A DNA stretch of 64,000 nucleotides from JAIVJG01 sp964236735 (GCA_964236735.1 CAXSFM010000019.1:1-64000), one strand, 5' to 3'; counted from the first letter of the stretch, positions 1-8,805 are shown. Program-made: numbers and translations. Notes: generated by a model from the letters alone, not told the origin.

Positions 1-46
1 ATGCTGAGTTGTTGAAGCTGCTGCGAAAATACCCGCTTTAACTACT

Positions 47-1165
47 CTAGCCCCCTGTTAAATAATATGCCGTGCTGCTAGCACAGTCGCTATTGTCAAT
101 GTATTTAATTGTAACAGTATTGAGTCCATTGGCGAACAAACTGGTTACAATCTGTGGAGGTAGAGTTTCAACTGCGAATGTATTTCGAGGATAACCATAA
201 ACGTATGAGAAATTTTTTGTGGTTCCATTTGGTTGGGTTACCTCGATTTTGACTTCATCATCAGTGGAAAGTGTGCCGGACCCATCAGGTGTTGAGGATA
301 AAGTGACTGTCCCACCTGCGTAATTAAAGTTTACAGTGTTGGTATAGAAGACTGTATTGAACGACGAATTAACACAGCCTAAATTTATAGCTGGACCTAT
401 CTGCACTGATTGCGCTGGGGTAGCACTTAACTTACATTTTCCCGCGCTCCCCGCATTGAAGATCGCCTGAATTTCCGATGCCGACAGAGCACGATTGTAA
501 ATACTTAGCTCATCAATTTCCCCTTTGAAGAATCGACCATTATAGAGGTCGCCGCCTATCTTTATGGCATTGGAGTTGGTTCGCATGGGACCTGACAATT
601 GAGCGCAGGTGGCTATGCCATTAACATATACGCAGAATGCACCGGTTGATGCATTATAACTGCCAGCCACATGTGAAAATTCCCCCGGTGAGATTCGATT
701 CGGTCCTGAATTGATATCTACCCAGCCGGAAATTAAAACCTCCCAAGTAACAGACCCATCTTGCTGTATCAGCAGATGATATGGGCCAGAGTCGGGATTA
801 TCTTTGGTTATCACAGTCCCCCACACATTACTCGGCAATTCTGCGAGCCGCACCCACCCCTCAACCGTCATCTCTTGTGATTGATTCAGGCTTTCCGAAT
901 GGGGGATACTTATATACTGGCGGTTACCATTAAAACTGAATGCCTGTCCTACCTTACCGGTTGCAAATGCAGCACCATTTTGCAGCGCGCCATTATTCGC
1001 ATTGCCGCTGCTATCGTTTGCATTACCGTCACCTGTCCACCAGCTAACTAGCCCCGATGGTACGGGAGCGCAGTTCTGCGCCGAAACATTCAGTGCGGCG
1101 GAGAGAATAATGCTGAAGGAAAAAAGGATCGTGAGCGGATAGGACAAGAGACGGGTGTGGCGCAT
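47..1165 (-). CDS. secreted LamG/concanavalin-like lectin-fold protein
   Basis: This 372-residue protein has an N-terminal signal peptide (hydrophobic residues about 9-27, ending in VSAQ), so it is probably exported. Residues about 40-240 form a LamG/concanavalin A-like jelly roll, opening with GLVSWWTGDGNANDSSG and including the typical NRALSASEIQAIFNAG ending. Such domains usually bind carbohydrate or surface ligands. The C-terminal third (about 250-372) is beta-rich and unassigned. The start is well supported by GGAGG seven bases before the ATG. Base composition is visibly more AT-rich than in genes further right, which may mean transfer or a fast-evolving surface protein. The ligand cannot be deduced. 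Confidence 0.8.
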   Translation of the reverse strand: MRHTRLLSYPLTILFSFSIILSAALNVSAQNCAPVPSGLVSWWTGDGNANDSSGNANNGALQNGAAFATGKVGQAFSFNGNRQYISIPHSESLNQSQEMTVEGWVRLAELPSNVWGTVITKDNPDSGPYHLLIQQDGSVTWEVLISGWVDINSGPNRISPGEFSHVAGSYNASTGAFCVYVNGIATCAQLSGPMRTNSNAIKIGGDLYNGRFFKGEIDELSIYNRALSASEIQAIFNAGSAGKCKLSATPAQSVQIGPAINLGCVNSSFNTVFYTNTVNFNYAGGTVTLSSTPDGSGTLSTDDEVKIEVTQPNGTTKNFSYVYGYPRNTFAVETLPPQIVTSLFANGLNTVTIKYIDNSDCASSTAYYLTGG

Positions 1166-1402
1166 GGTGAGACCTCCAAACTCACAATTCAGCCGAGCGT
1201 TATTTGTTGGCTGAGGATGAATTTATAAACCGCGCATGTTAATCACGAAACCGTAATTACAAGGCGGTAAGAATGCGGCGATGAAAGAACGATAAGGGGC
1301 GCAGATTGCGCGGTGGCTACGGCGGAGAATCTACTCTGAGGTAAGCGTAATGTCAAAGTCGTGATTGGCGCTTACGAGGCGGAATAAACTTCATCAGTTC
1401 AG

Positions 1403-1768
1403 CTACGGCTTGATTTCGGGGAGCGGCGTCATGCGAACTCTATCTTCCTCGATGACCGAAAAATGTCCGGCCCAATCCGTCCGCATCTCCAGTACGGCTG
1501 AAGCTATGCGTGCGACGCTCGCAGGCGATTGAGCCGTGAGGCGAAACAATATGACTCCGCTTGTCGCGGGCAGCCCGAACCGGAAGGCGAGTTCGCCAAA
1601 ATCCTTATCGAAAGTAATAACGACCCGGTCTTCCGTTTGAGCGCGGGCGAGGACTTCACGGTCGCTGATCCCCGGCGCTTCAGTCCGCACCCAGAGAACG
1701 TCATGCCCTCGCTCGCGCAGGGCAGCGACGGCGTCGCCGGGAAAGTTTTCGTCTGCCAGAATGTGCAT
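1403..1768 (-). CDS. DUF5615 PIN-like protein (toxin-like partner)
   Basis: The product is 121 residues and starts MHILADENFPGDAVAALRERGHDV, the hallmark of the DUF5615 PIN-like family, with acidic residues DE near residue 6 and TFDKDFGELAF near residue 53 in the places where PIN domains hold metal ligands. PIN domains are Mg-dependent RNases. DUF5615 proteins are usually encoded directly after a DUF433 protein, and here only three bases separate the two genes. A toxin-antitoxin role is inferred from this pairing and is not shown by the sequence. The module is tail-linked to the isocitrate dehydrogenase gene upstream. Confidence 0.85.
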   Translation of the reverse strand: MHILADENFPGDAVAALRERGHDVLWVRTEAPGISDREVLARAQTEDRVVITFDKDFGELAFRFGLPATSGVILFRLTAQSPASVARIASAVLEMRTDWAGHFSVIEEDRVRMTPLPEIKP

Positions 1769-1771
1769 CTG

Positions 1772-2002
1772 CTAGACGTTCAGCGGATAAACCTTCTCGA
1801 CGCGCAACGCCGCGCTGGCGTAGCCGAGACACGCCTGAATGTCCTCGCACGTCAGCCCCGGGTAATTGCGTCGAATAGCCTCCTCCGTCCAGCCTTGCGC
1901 CAGGAGTTCGATGATAAATTCCACCGCCAGGCGCGTCCCCCTGACAACAGGTTTTCCGCTCAGGACTTCAGGGTCGAGCGTGATTCGTTCTTGCCAACTC
2001 AT
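1772..2002 (-). CDS. DUF433 protein (antitoxin-like partner)
   Basis: This 76-residue protein carries the DUF433 signature: ITLDPEVLSGKPVVRGTRLAVEFIIELLAQG, followed by a YPGLTCEDIQACLGYA helix pair resembling a winged helix-turn-helix. DUF433 proteins are the usual partners of DUF5615 PIN-like proteins and probably bind DNA and neutralise the partner. The ATG at 2002 is preferred because GGGAGAGG lies six bases upstream. A longer frame from 2023 would overlap the isocitrate dehydrogenase stop by four bases but lacks its own binding site. It is co-transcribed with that gene and with the PIN-like gene downstream. Confidence 0.85.
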   Translation of the reverse strand: MSWQERITLDPEVLSGKPVVRGTRLAVEFIIELLAQGWTEEAIRRNYPGLTCEDIQACLGYASAALRVEKVYPLNV

Positions 2003-2019
2003 GTCATGCCTCTCCCATC

Positions 2020-3021
2020 TCATCCCATCGTGGCGATGATGGCCTCGGCGAACTCCATCGTGTGCGCCGTGCCGCCGATGTCGCGCGTGCGGACTTTGCC
2101 ATCCGTGAAAACTTTCAGCATCGAGCGCTCGATGCGTTCCGCCGCCTCGCGCTCGTCGAGATGTCGCAGCATGAGGATGCCGGATTGCAGGAGCGCGGTC
2201 GGGTTGGCGATGCCCTGCCCTGCGATGTCGGGCGCGGAGCCGTGGACGGCCTCGAAGACTGCGCCCTGCTCACCGATGTTTGCGCCGGGCACAAGTCCTA
2301 GTCCGCCGATGAGTCCCGCGCACAAGTCCGAGACGATGTCGCCGTAGAGATTTTCCAGCAGCATGATGTCGAACTGTTCCGGGCGCATAACGAGTTGCAT
2401 ACAGGCGTTGTCAACGATCTTGTCGTCGGCGACGATCTCCGGGTACGACTTCGAGACGTTGTAGAAGCATTCGAGAAAAAGTCCGTCCGAGAGCTTCATA
2501 ATGTTGGCCTTGTGAATGGCCGTGACTTTCTTGCGCCCCTCTCGACGCGCGTATTCCAAAGCAAACTTCGCGACGCGGGTAGAAGCTTTCTCGGTGATGA
2601 TCTTGATGCTCTCGACGACGCCGGGCACGACGACGTGCTCGATGCCGGAGTAGAGGTCTTCGGTGTTCTCGCGCACGACGACGAGGTCGAGTTCGGGGTA
2701 GCGCGAAGGCACGTTCGGCAGCGCGCGCACGGGACGCAGGTTCGCGTACAAATCCAGAGTTTTCCGCAGGCCCACGTTGACGGACGTAAAGCCCTTCCCG
2801 ACGGGCGTCGTGATCGGCCCTTTCAGAGCGACGCGGTTGCGCTTGATGGACGCGAGCAAATCATCCGGCAGCGTCGTGCCGAATTTTTCGAGCGCCTGCG
2901 CGCCCGCGTAATGCGTCTCCCATTGCACGTCAACGCCCGTCGCCTCGATGATTCGCACCACCGCCGCAGAGACTTCCGGCCCGATGCCGTCGCCCGGAAT
3001 CAGTGTGATAATATGTTTCAT
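2020..3021 (-). CDS. icd: isocitrate/isopropylmalate dehydrogenase family, probably NAD-dependent isocitrate dehydrogenase
   Basis: The 333-residue enzyme oxidatively decarboxylates isocitrate in the TCA cycle, by family. It has the ITLIPGDGIGPEV start, the substrate loop SVNVGLRKTLDLYANLRP, the VVRENTEDLYSGIEH segment, the catalytic-lysine region AIHKANIMKLSDG, and the NLYGDIVSDLCAGLIGG metal-binding signature. The short length and the ENTEDLYSG plus LGLVPGANIG motifs resemble the NAD-linked enzyme (mitochondrial IDH3 and Thermus types) rather than the long NADP enterobacterial form. Isopropylmalate or homoisocitrate dehydrogenase is a less likely alternative. The ATG directly abuts a heptamer repeat array, and no clear ribosome binding site is visible. 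Confidence 0.85.
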   Translation of the reverse strand: MKHIITLIPGDGIGPEVSAAVVRIIEATGVDVQWETHYAGAQALEKFGTTLPDDLLASIKRNRVALKGPITTPVGKGFTSVNVGLRKTLDLYANLRPVRALPNVPSRYPELDLVVVRENTEDLYSGIEHVVVPGVVESIKIITEKASTRVAKFALEYARREGRKKVTAIHKANIMKLSDGLFLECFYNVSKSYPEIVADDKIVDNACMQLVMRPEQFDIMLLENLYGDIVSDLCAGLIGGLGLVPGANIGEQGAVFEAVHGSAPDIAGQGIANPTALLQSGILMLRHLDEREAAERIERSMLKVFTDGKVRTRDIGGTAHTMEFAEAIIATMG

Positions 3022-3026
3022 AAGTA

Positions 3027-3104
3027 GTGGTCAGTGGCCGGTGGCCGGTGGTCAGTAAATGCGTCTCAGTTTTTACTGAACACTGATCACTGGACACTGA
3101 CCAC
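3027..3104. repeat. inverted heptamer array A (GTGGTCA family)
   Basis: Four 7-bp units at 3027-3054 (GTGGTCA, GTGGCCG, GTGGCCG, GTGGTCA) are followed by a spacer and then by four units of the reverse complement at 3077-3104 (TGAACAC, TGATCAC, TGGACAC, TGACCAC). The two arms can pair into an imperfect hairpin. The array fills the gap between the divergent isocitrate dehydrogenase and glycine oxidase genes, so any promoters for both must lie in or beside it. Confidence 0.85.
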
Positions 3105-3142
3105 TTTTGAATTTGCAGGCATCATACCAGCAGTTTTCTCGA

Positions 3143-4429
3143 ATGCGAAAGAGTGCGGATTCAGACGGCGCGGCTGACGTGATTGTCGTCGGCGCGGGCG
3201 TGGCGGGACTCGCGGCGGCGCGTGCGCTGGCGCGGCGCGGGGGGCGCGTGACGGTCGTCGAGCGCGGGCGTCCGGGCGCGGAAGCGTCCGATGCGGCGGG
3301 CGGAATGCTCGCGCCGCAGGCGGAGGCCGACGTGCGCGACGAGTTGTTCGAGTTGCTCTGCGCGAGCCGTGACATGTATCAGTCCTTCGCTCAGAGTTTG
3401 CACGAAGAGACGGGCGTTGACATTCGGCTCGATCAGACGGGGACGCTCTACCTCGCGTTTAATGAAGAGGACGAGGCTGAGTTGGAGCGACGCTTTGCGT
3501 GGCAGACAGACGCGGGACTCTGTGTCGAGCGTCTGACGGCGGACGACGCGCGGCGGCTTGAGCCTTCAATCTCCGAGCGCGTGCGACTCGCGCTCAAATT
3601 TCCGCGCGACTGGCAGGTAGAGAATCGCCTGCTCGTCAAGGCGCTCGTTGATTCAATCCACGCGCTCGGCGTGCGCGTGCTGTATGAACCTGTCTTGGGC
3701 CTGCGCGTCGAGGGCGGAAGAGTCGAGGGCGTAGTCACGTCAAGCGGATTTTTGAGCGCGGAGGCAGTCGTCATCGCCGCCGGCGCGTGGTCTTCGCGCC
3801 TGCCCTTTCTAACGCGCGAGGGAAAGATTCACGGCGCGACGGGCGACGACGCTGACGCCATCACAACGCCCTACGAGCATCCGCGCGTCGAGCCTGTGCG
3901 CGGACAGATGCTCTGCTTCGACACATCGGGTCTGAGCTTCAAAGAGTTCGCGTCTCACGTCTTGTACAGCCCGCGCGGCTATCTCGTGCCGCGTCGCGCT
4001 TATGTTGCGTCGCTTGACGGTGATGTGGCGTCGCATAGCGTTCATCAATGCGTGCTGGCCGGCTCGACGACCGAGCATGTCAAATTCGAGAAGGCCGTCA
4101 CCGCCTCAGGGATACACTCGATCACTTCGCGCGCGTTGGAAATCGCGCCCGCGCTCGGCGAACTCGCGCTCGTTGATTCGTGGTCTGGCCTGCGACCGCG
4201 TGCGGAAGATGGATTACCGTTGCTCGGCGAGTCCGCAGACATCGCGCGACTTTTTTACGCGACGGGTTACTATCGCAACGGCATCCTGCTCGCGCCCGCA
4301 ACCGGCGAGATCGTGGCTGACCTTGTGCTCGGCTCGACTACTACTCATCGTGCGTTCGACGCGCGCACGCTCGAAGCTTTTTCGCCCGGACGTTTTCGAC
4401 GCAGCTTATCAATAAGTGATGGAAAATAA
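3143..4429 (+). CDS. thiO: FAD-dependent glycine oxidase ThiO-like
   Basis: This FAD oxidoreductase of the DAO family has the dinucleotide motif VIVVGAGVAGLAAARAL at its N terminus, EASDAAGGMLAPQAEAD (the ThiO-type segment after the ERG acidic turn), and a C-terminal GLRPRAEDGLPLLGE followed by ATGYYRNGILLAP, characteristic of glycine oxidases. ThiO makes iminoglycine for the thiazole half of thiamine. No other thiamine gene is nearby and no TPP riboswitch was seen. The ATG at 3143 starts just before the Rossmann motif. A TTG at 3107 would add 12 residues encoded right beside the repeat array. A related amino-acid oxidase remains possible. Confidence 0.8.
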   Translation: MRKSADSDGAADVIVVGAGVAGLAAARALARRGGRVTVVERGRPGAEASDAAGGMLAPQAEADVRDELFELLCASRDMYQSFAQSLHEETGVDIRLDQTGTLYLAFNEEDEAELERRFAWQTDAGLCVERLTADDARRLEPSISERVRLALKFPRDWQVENRLLVKALVDSIHALGVRVLYEPVLGLRVEGGRVEGVVTSSGFLSAEAVVIAAGAWSSRLPFLTREGKIHGATGDDADAITTPYEHPRVEPVRGQMLCFDTSGLSFKEFASHVLYSPRGYLVPRRAYVASLDGDVASHSVHQCVLAGSTTEHVKFEKAVTASGIHSITSRALEIAPALGELALVDSWSGLRPRAEDGLPLLGESADIARLFYATGYYRNGILLAPATGEIVADLVLGSTTTHRAFDARTLEAFSPGRFRRSLSISDGK

Positions 4430-5828
4430 TTTGATTAACAAGTTTCGAGTCCGCGCGCTGGCCGGCGTGGTTTCAATCGTCGCGCTTTCGGCGTGCGTCT
4501 TCGCGCAGTCAGCGACGCCGCAGACGAAAACTAATGCTGAAGGCGCGAGCAAACAACAGACTGCTGCTGCTGGCGTCACGACGGCGACAACTGATACGAA
4601 GACGCTCTACGAAGAGGCCGAAGGTTACGTGCGCCGCAAATTCGATGGCTTCGCGAAGCAGGGTCTGCCCTACAGCAAGTCGCTCGACGACAAAATTCAT
4701 CAGGAACAGCGCGACCTCGCTCTGCGAAACGTCACGCAGATGGCGGCGCGCGGCACGCTCGAAGGAATTGATCTCTACTACGCGGGGCGGCTCTACGCGC
4801 TCGCCGGGAAGGCGCAGGCGTCGGCGGACACGCTCAGACGTTTTCTCGACGAAGGCGCGAGAGACAACGACAACGCTCATGCGGTCTCGACATCCGAAGA
4901 CAGACAGAACGCGCGCGCCGTCTTCGTGCAACAGTCGCTCAAGCTGAATCTCATCAGTGAGGCGGAGAAAGTTTTGACTGCCTACATGAACGCCACGCCG
5001 CGCATCGCCAATGATGTGAATAAGCTGCAAGTCGCATTCGCGAATTATTACGTGAAGGCCAACAACTACGATCTCGCTGCCACGCACGCGCGCGAGGCTT
5101 TCAACGCCGCGCAACATCTCGTCGAAGACAAGACGCTCGATCCGCGACAGCGCGACGAGGCCGTCTTCAAGGCGGGCACGCTCGTCTCAAACTTGCTGCT
5201 CAAGGCCAACAAGCGCAGCGACGCGCTCGCCGTCGTGCAGGAAATGCGCGCGCTCGCCTTCAAGTTTCCTTCGGCGCGTCTCTACGGCGACGCGACCGAA
5301 ACGCTCCTCAACTTAAACGAGCCGCTCGGCGCGATACCGTCCGCCTTCGAGAGCGCGACGAAGACGACGCTCGCGCCGGAAATCAAAATCACGGCATGGG
5401 TTGACCAGCCGCCCGCGACGCTCGCATCGCTGCGCGGCAAAGTCGTGCTGCTCGACTTCTGGGCGACGTGGTGCGGCCCCTGTCGCGCCTCGATGCCGAG
5501 AATCAACGCGCTCTACAAAAAATATCAGGGGAGAGGTTTCGTCGTCGTCGGTCTCACGAATTACTACGGCCACGACAACGAAGGACACGAGTTGACGCCC
5601 GCCGCAGAGTTGGCGTACCTGCGCCAGTTCAGGCAACGAAACAACATCGCCTATGGCTTCGCCGTCGCCGACCAGCAGGAGAACGAAGAGCATTACGGCA
5701 TCGCCGCCATCCCCACCGCCATCCTGATAGATCGTCAAGGCCGCGTGCGTTTCATCACCATCAGCGCCAGCGACGCAGAGGCCAAAACGCTCGCCGCGAT
5801 GGTCGAGAAACTAATTCAAGAACCGTAA
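4419..5828 (+). CDS. exported TPR-like/TlpA thioredoxin-fold protein
   Basis: The start codon lies inside the end of the glycine oxidase gene (11-base overlap), suggesting translational coupling. The protein is about 469 residues. Residues about 8-30 form a signal segment (GVVSIVALSACVFAQ), about 55-300 a helical, TPR-like region, and about 310-468 a TlpA/AhpC thioredoxin fold with FWATWCGPCRASMP (Cys352 and Cys355) and the cis-proline region AIPTAILIDRQGRVRF. TlpA-type domains reduce or exchange disulfides outside the cytoplasm. It heads a run of redox genes that includes a CcdA fusion able to supply electrons. The substrate is unknown. Confidence 0.85.
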   Translation: MENNLINKFRVRALAGVVSIVALSACVFAQSATPQTKTNAEGASKQQTAAAGVTTATTDTKTLYEEAEGYVRRKFDGFAKQGLPYSKSLDDKIHQEQRDLALRNVTQMAARGTLEGIDLYYAGRLYALAGKAQASADTLRRFLDEGARDNDNAHAVSTSEDRQNARAVFVQQSLKLNLISEAEKVLTAYMNATPRIANDVNKLQVAFANYYVKANNYDLAATHAREAFNAAQHLVEDKTLDPRQRDEAVFKAGTLVSNLLLKANKRSDALAVVQEMRALAFKFPSARLYGDATETLLNLNEPLGAIPSAFESATKTTLAPEIKITAWVDQPPATLASLRGKVVLLDFWATWCGPCRASMPRINALYKKYQGRGFVVVGLTNYYGHDNEGHELTPAAELAYLRQFRQRNNIAYGFAVADQQENEEHYGIAAIPTAILIDRQGRVRFITISASDAEAKTLAAMVEKLIQEP

Positions 5829-5900
5829 TGAGTGATGAGTAATGAGTGATAAGTTTAAGACTTCTTCTTTCTCATCACTCATCACTCATCACTTATCACT
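5828..5900. repeat. inverted heptamer array B (GAGTGAT family)
   Basis: Units ATGAGTG, ATGAGTA, ATGAGTG and ATAAGTT at 5828-5855 are mirrored by CATCACT (three copies) and TATCACT at 5873-5900. The arms are near-perfect reverse complements. The first base of the array is the last base of the upstream stop codon, and the array ends six bases before the next start codon. Confidence 0.85.
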
Positions 5901-5906
5901 CATGTT

Positions 5907-6428
5907 ATGAACTCCTTCATCTATCGCATACACATCTGGCTGGGACTCGCCGTGGCTGTGCCGGTGCTGTTGTGGGCTTCGAGCGGGCTGCTGTATGCGT
6001 GGCCGAACGCGGTCGAGGGCGGGCGCGTCGAGACGATTGATGCCGCGCGCGTGCGTCTCTCCGCGCCGGATGCGTTGACGCGCGCAGACGCTTTTGCCGG
6101 GCGGCATCTACCGACAACTGCGCTCACGCTGCTCGTGCGCGAAGGGCATCCGGTCTATCAGGTTGTCGGCGGGATGGGCGCGGACTCTCTGCTCGTTGAT
6201 GCGGAGACGGGCGAAGTTATCAAGACTCCACCGCCCGACGCGCGCACGCGCTACTTTCGACAGGCGCACTTTTATTATTTCGCGGGCGCGTGGCAAACGC
6301 CGCTGCTCATCCTGTTCTCCGCGCTGGCGTGCCTTTCGGCGGCGTCCGGCATCTATCTAAACTTGTCGCTGTGGCGCAAACAACGCGAGACGAAAGTGCG
6401 CCGCAGAAAAATGTGGCGAGGGGAATAA
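5907..6428 (+). CDS. PepSY-associated membrane protein
   Basis: This 173-residue protein has an N-terminal hydrophobic helix (IYRIHIWLGLAVAVPVLLWASSGLLYAW, about 5-33), a soluble PepSY-like middle (YQVVGGMGADSLLVDAETGEV), and a C-terminal helix (about 128-153) ending in a basic tail. The arrangement matches PepSY-TM proteins, often linked to metal uptake or membrane redox reactions. It lies between TlpA-type genes, so a part in the same envelope redox system is plausible but inferred. The start has no visible ribosome binding site because heptamer array B occupies that place. Confidence 0.7.
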   Translation: MNSFIYRIHIWLGLAVAVPVLLWASSGLLYAWPNAVEGGRVETIDAARVRLSAPDALTRADAFAGRHLPTTALTLLVREGHPVYQVVGGMGADSLLVDAETGEVIKTPPPDARTRYFRQAHFYYFAGAWQTPLLILFSALACLSAASGIYLNLSLWRKQRETKVRRRKMWRGE

Positions 6429-6582
6429 ACGCCGCGTCAATCCACCTTATGTAAGTTGAAGAGCGACAGGCCGGACGACGAGTTAAAAACGATTCGACAC
6501 ATGCCCTGTCAAAGTTCAAGGGCGCGCTCCTCTCGCTCGTGAGAGGCGAACCGGGCGAAATTATTGTAAGCTGAAGAGGCAC

Positions 6583-7866
6583 ATGGAAGGCTCAAACATC
6601 ACCATCGTCATCGCGTTTCTCGCCGGGCTGGCGTCGTTCTTAAGCCCGTGCGTGCTGCCGCTCGTGCCCGGCTATCTGTCGCTCATCTCCGGCGTGAGCA
6701 TCGAGAATTTGAAAGGCACGGGCGGCTCACGCGCGAAGGCGCGGCGCGCGGTCATCTTCAACTCGCTCGCCTTCAACGCGGGCGTCTCGCTCATCTTTAT
6801 CCTGCTCGGCGCGACAGCCGGCTGGATCGGCAACGTCCTCTTCTCAAGCCCATGGGTGCGTGTCATCGGCGGACTTATCATCATCGCTTTCGGCTTGCAG
6901 TTAATGGGCGTGCTGAAGATCGGCGCGCTCTACAAAGACACGCGCAAATTCTCCGACGAGAAACCGCACGGCGCGCTCGGCTCTCTGATGCTGGGGATGG
7001 CGTTCGCCGCCGGTTGGACGCCGTGCATCGGCCCGATCTTGGGCGGCATCATCGGCCTCGCCGCCACGAGCGGAGGCTGGAAGAGCGGCCTCATCCTCTC
7101 TTCGTTTTACTCCGCCGGACTCGCCGTGCCGTTTCTTGTCACGGGCTTGCTGCTCGATCAATTCTTAGGTTTCTACTCGTGGTTCCGCAAACATCTGCAC
7201 AAGGTTGAGGTCGTCTCCGGCGTGCTCCTCATCGTGATGGGCTTGATGGTGGCGAGCAACAGCCTGACGTGGATCGCGGGCTTCGCGTCGCGCTGGATTC
7301 CGAATGCTGAAAGTCTCGTGCAGAAGCAGGCGGCGAACGACAAAGCACAGCGCGCGTCATCTTCGACGAACGCGGGTGCGGCAACGACATCAAACGCCGC
7401 GACGTTTGAGCCGTTGCCGGATGTTGAGTTGAAGACGCTCGACGGACAGCCCTTGCGCCTGAGCGACTATCGAGGCAAGGTCTTGCTCCTCAACTTCTGG
7501 GCGACGTGGTGTGTCCCGTGCCGCTCCGAAATTCCGGCGCTTGGCGCGCTCAATCATGATCTCGCGGCGCGCGGCCTCGTCGTCGTCGGCGTCACGACGA
7601 GCGACACCGCCGCTGTCGTCCGCGATTATCAAAAAGACGTGAAGCAGGATTACACTGTCGTCACCGGCGACGATGCGACGGCTGCCAAGTTCGCCGTCGG
7701 CGTGCTGCCGACAACTTTCGTCGTTGACCGCGAGGGCAGAGTCCGCCAGAAAATCATCGGTGAAAAAACACGCGAAGGTTTCGAGTCAGCCGTCAACCCG
7801 CTACTCGACGAGACGCCCGCCGACGCTTCTACCGCCACGTCCGACAGCGCCGGCGGCGGCCACTGA
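6583..7866 (+). CDS. CcdA membrane electron transporter fused to TlpA thioredoxin domain
   Basis: The N-terminal half (residues 1-240) is a CcdA/DsbD-type six-helix transporter with the two redox cysteines in ASFLSPCVLPLVPGY (Cys23) and AAGWTPCIGPILGG (Cys148). After an Ala/Ser/Thr-rich linker (about 250-275) comes a TlpA domain with NFWATWCVPCRSEIP (Cys310, Cys313) and VLPTTFVVDREGRV. CcdA moves electrons from cytoplasmic thioredoxin across the membrane, and here the acceptor domain is covalently attached, as in DsbD though with a different layout. Roles include cytochrome c maturation or repair of exported thiols. An AGAGG precedes the ATG closely. Confidence 0.92.
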   Translation: MEGSNITIVIAFLAGLASFLSPCVLPLVPGYLSLISGVSIENLKGTGGSRAKARRAVIFNSLAFNAGVSLIFILLGATAGWIGNVLFSSPWVRVIGGLIIIAFGLQLMGVLKIGALYKDTRKFSDEKPHGALGSLMLGMAFAAGWTPCIGPILGGIIGLAATSGGWKSGLILSSFYSAGLAVPFLVTGLLLDQFLGFYSWFRKHLHKVEVVSGVLLIVMGLMVASNSLTWIAGFASRWIPNAESLVQKQAANDKAQRASSSTNAGAATTSNAATFEPLPDVELKTLDGQPLRLSDYRGKVLLLNFWATWCVPCRSEIPALGALNHDLAARGLVVVGVTTSDTAAVVRDYQKDVKQDYTVVTGDDATAAKFAVGVLPTTFVVDREGRVRQKIIGEKTREGFESAVNPLLDETPADASTATSDSAGGGH

Positions 7867-7930
7867 CAACAGCACGCATTGATCTGTCAGGCAACATTGC
7901 AGAATCATTTTTCAGGAGAGTCAAAGTTAT

Positions 7931-8725
7931 ATGTTCAAGAATCTCGCACGCGCTTCCGCAATGATGACCATCGCGCTCGTCGCGTCTCTTTCGCTCACCG
8001 CACGCGCGCAGCAACATCAAGCCGCGACGCCGACCGCCACGACAACGACATCTGCGCCGGCAACATCAGCGACACCGGCGACGCCGGCAGCAGCAACGCC
8101 CGTCGCGTCGAACGACGGGCACGAGTACGCGCCGCTGTTGGAGAAAACGATCAATTATAAGGACTGGCAGTTTAAGAGTCTGACGGATAATGCGCCGGTT
8201 GACCTGCGCGAATGGGCGAAGGGAAAGAAGCTCGTGATGGTCGTCTATTTCGCGCCGTGGTGCGGCAACTGGCGCGCGGAGGCTCCGGTCGTCGCGCGTT
8301 TGTATGACAAGTACAAGTCGCAGGGCTTCGACGTAGTTGCGGTCAGCGAGTACGGGACGCAGGATGCCGTGCGCGCCTTCTTCACGGAGTCCGGCGCAAA
8401 GGGCGCGCCCTATTCGGTCGTCACCGAATCCGAAGGGCGCGACGCGCGCGACAAGACGACGCACTACGCGCTGCGCCAGTCGTGCGGCGACACGCGCCGC
8501 TGGGGTTCGCCGTTCAACGTCTTTCTCGAACCGTCGAAGCTCAACAAGTCCGGCGACGTGCTGACGGAGAAGGCGTGGGTCGTCGGCGGTGAGCTGATCG
8601 AGAAGGACGCCGAAGGATTTATCCGTGAGAAGCTCGGACTCTCCGAGCAGAGCGCGGTCGAGCCGTGCGAGAACAAGACCGGCGATCTCAAGTTGAGCGA
8701 GAACAAGTCAATCATCAAACCGTAA
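7931..8725 (+). CDS. exported TlpA/AhpC-like protein with degenerate CxxC
   Basis: This 264-residue protein has a signal peptide (about 1-26, ending ARAQ), an Ala/Thr/Pro-rich linker (27-60), and a thioredoxin fold. The active-site segment reads FAPWCGNWRAEAP: Cys111 is kept but the second cysteine is Trp114, so a normal thioredoxin dithiol cannot form. Two further cysteines, Cys185 and Cys246, could act as resolving residues, or the protein may work with one cysteine like a peroxiredoxin or chaperone. AGGAGAG lies about 10 bases before the ATG. It is probably co-transcribed with the CcdA fusion 64 bases upstream. Confidence 0.75.
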   Translation: MFKNLARASAMMTIALVASLSLTARAQQHQAATPTATTTTSAPATSATPATPAAATPVASNDGHEYAPLLEKTINYKDWQFKSLTDNAPVDLREWAKGKKLVMVVYFAPWCGNWRAEAPVVARLYDKYKSQGFDVVAVSEYGTQDAVRAFFTESGAKGAPYSVVTESEGRDARDKTTHYALRQSCGDTRRWGSPFNVFLEPSKLNKSGDVLTEKAWVVGGELIEKDAEGFIREKLGLSEQSAVEPCENKTGDLKLSENKSIIKP

Positions 8726-8756
8726 GCGTCCCGCGCATCTCGCCATCGCGCAAGAA

Positions 8757-8805
8757 AACGCGCGTGCGTCTCATCCAACAGAGACGCACGCGCGTTCGCT
8801 TTTCT
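8757..8805 (+). terminator. intrinsic terminator between convergent genes
   Basis: A perfect 15-bp stem (left arm 8757-8771, right arm 8782-8796) with a 10-base loop is followed by a T-rich run (CGCTTTTCTT). It lies between the convergent TlpA-like and ABC-F genes and suits termination of the plus-strand redox cluster. Confidence 0.75.

Noticed and set aside
3022..3142. TPP riboswitch ahead of thiO
   Set aside because: The region is filled by heptamer array A and no conserved thi-box was seen.
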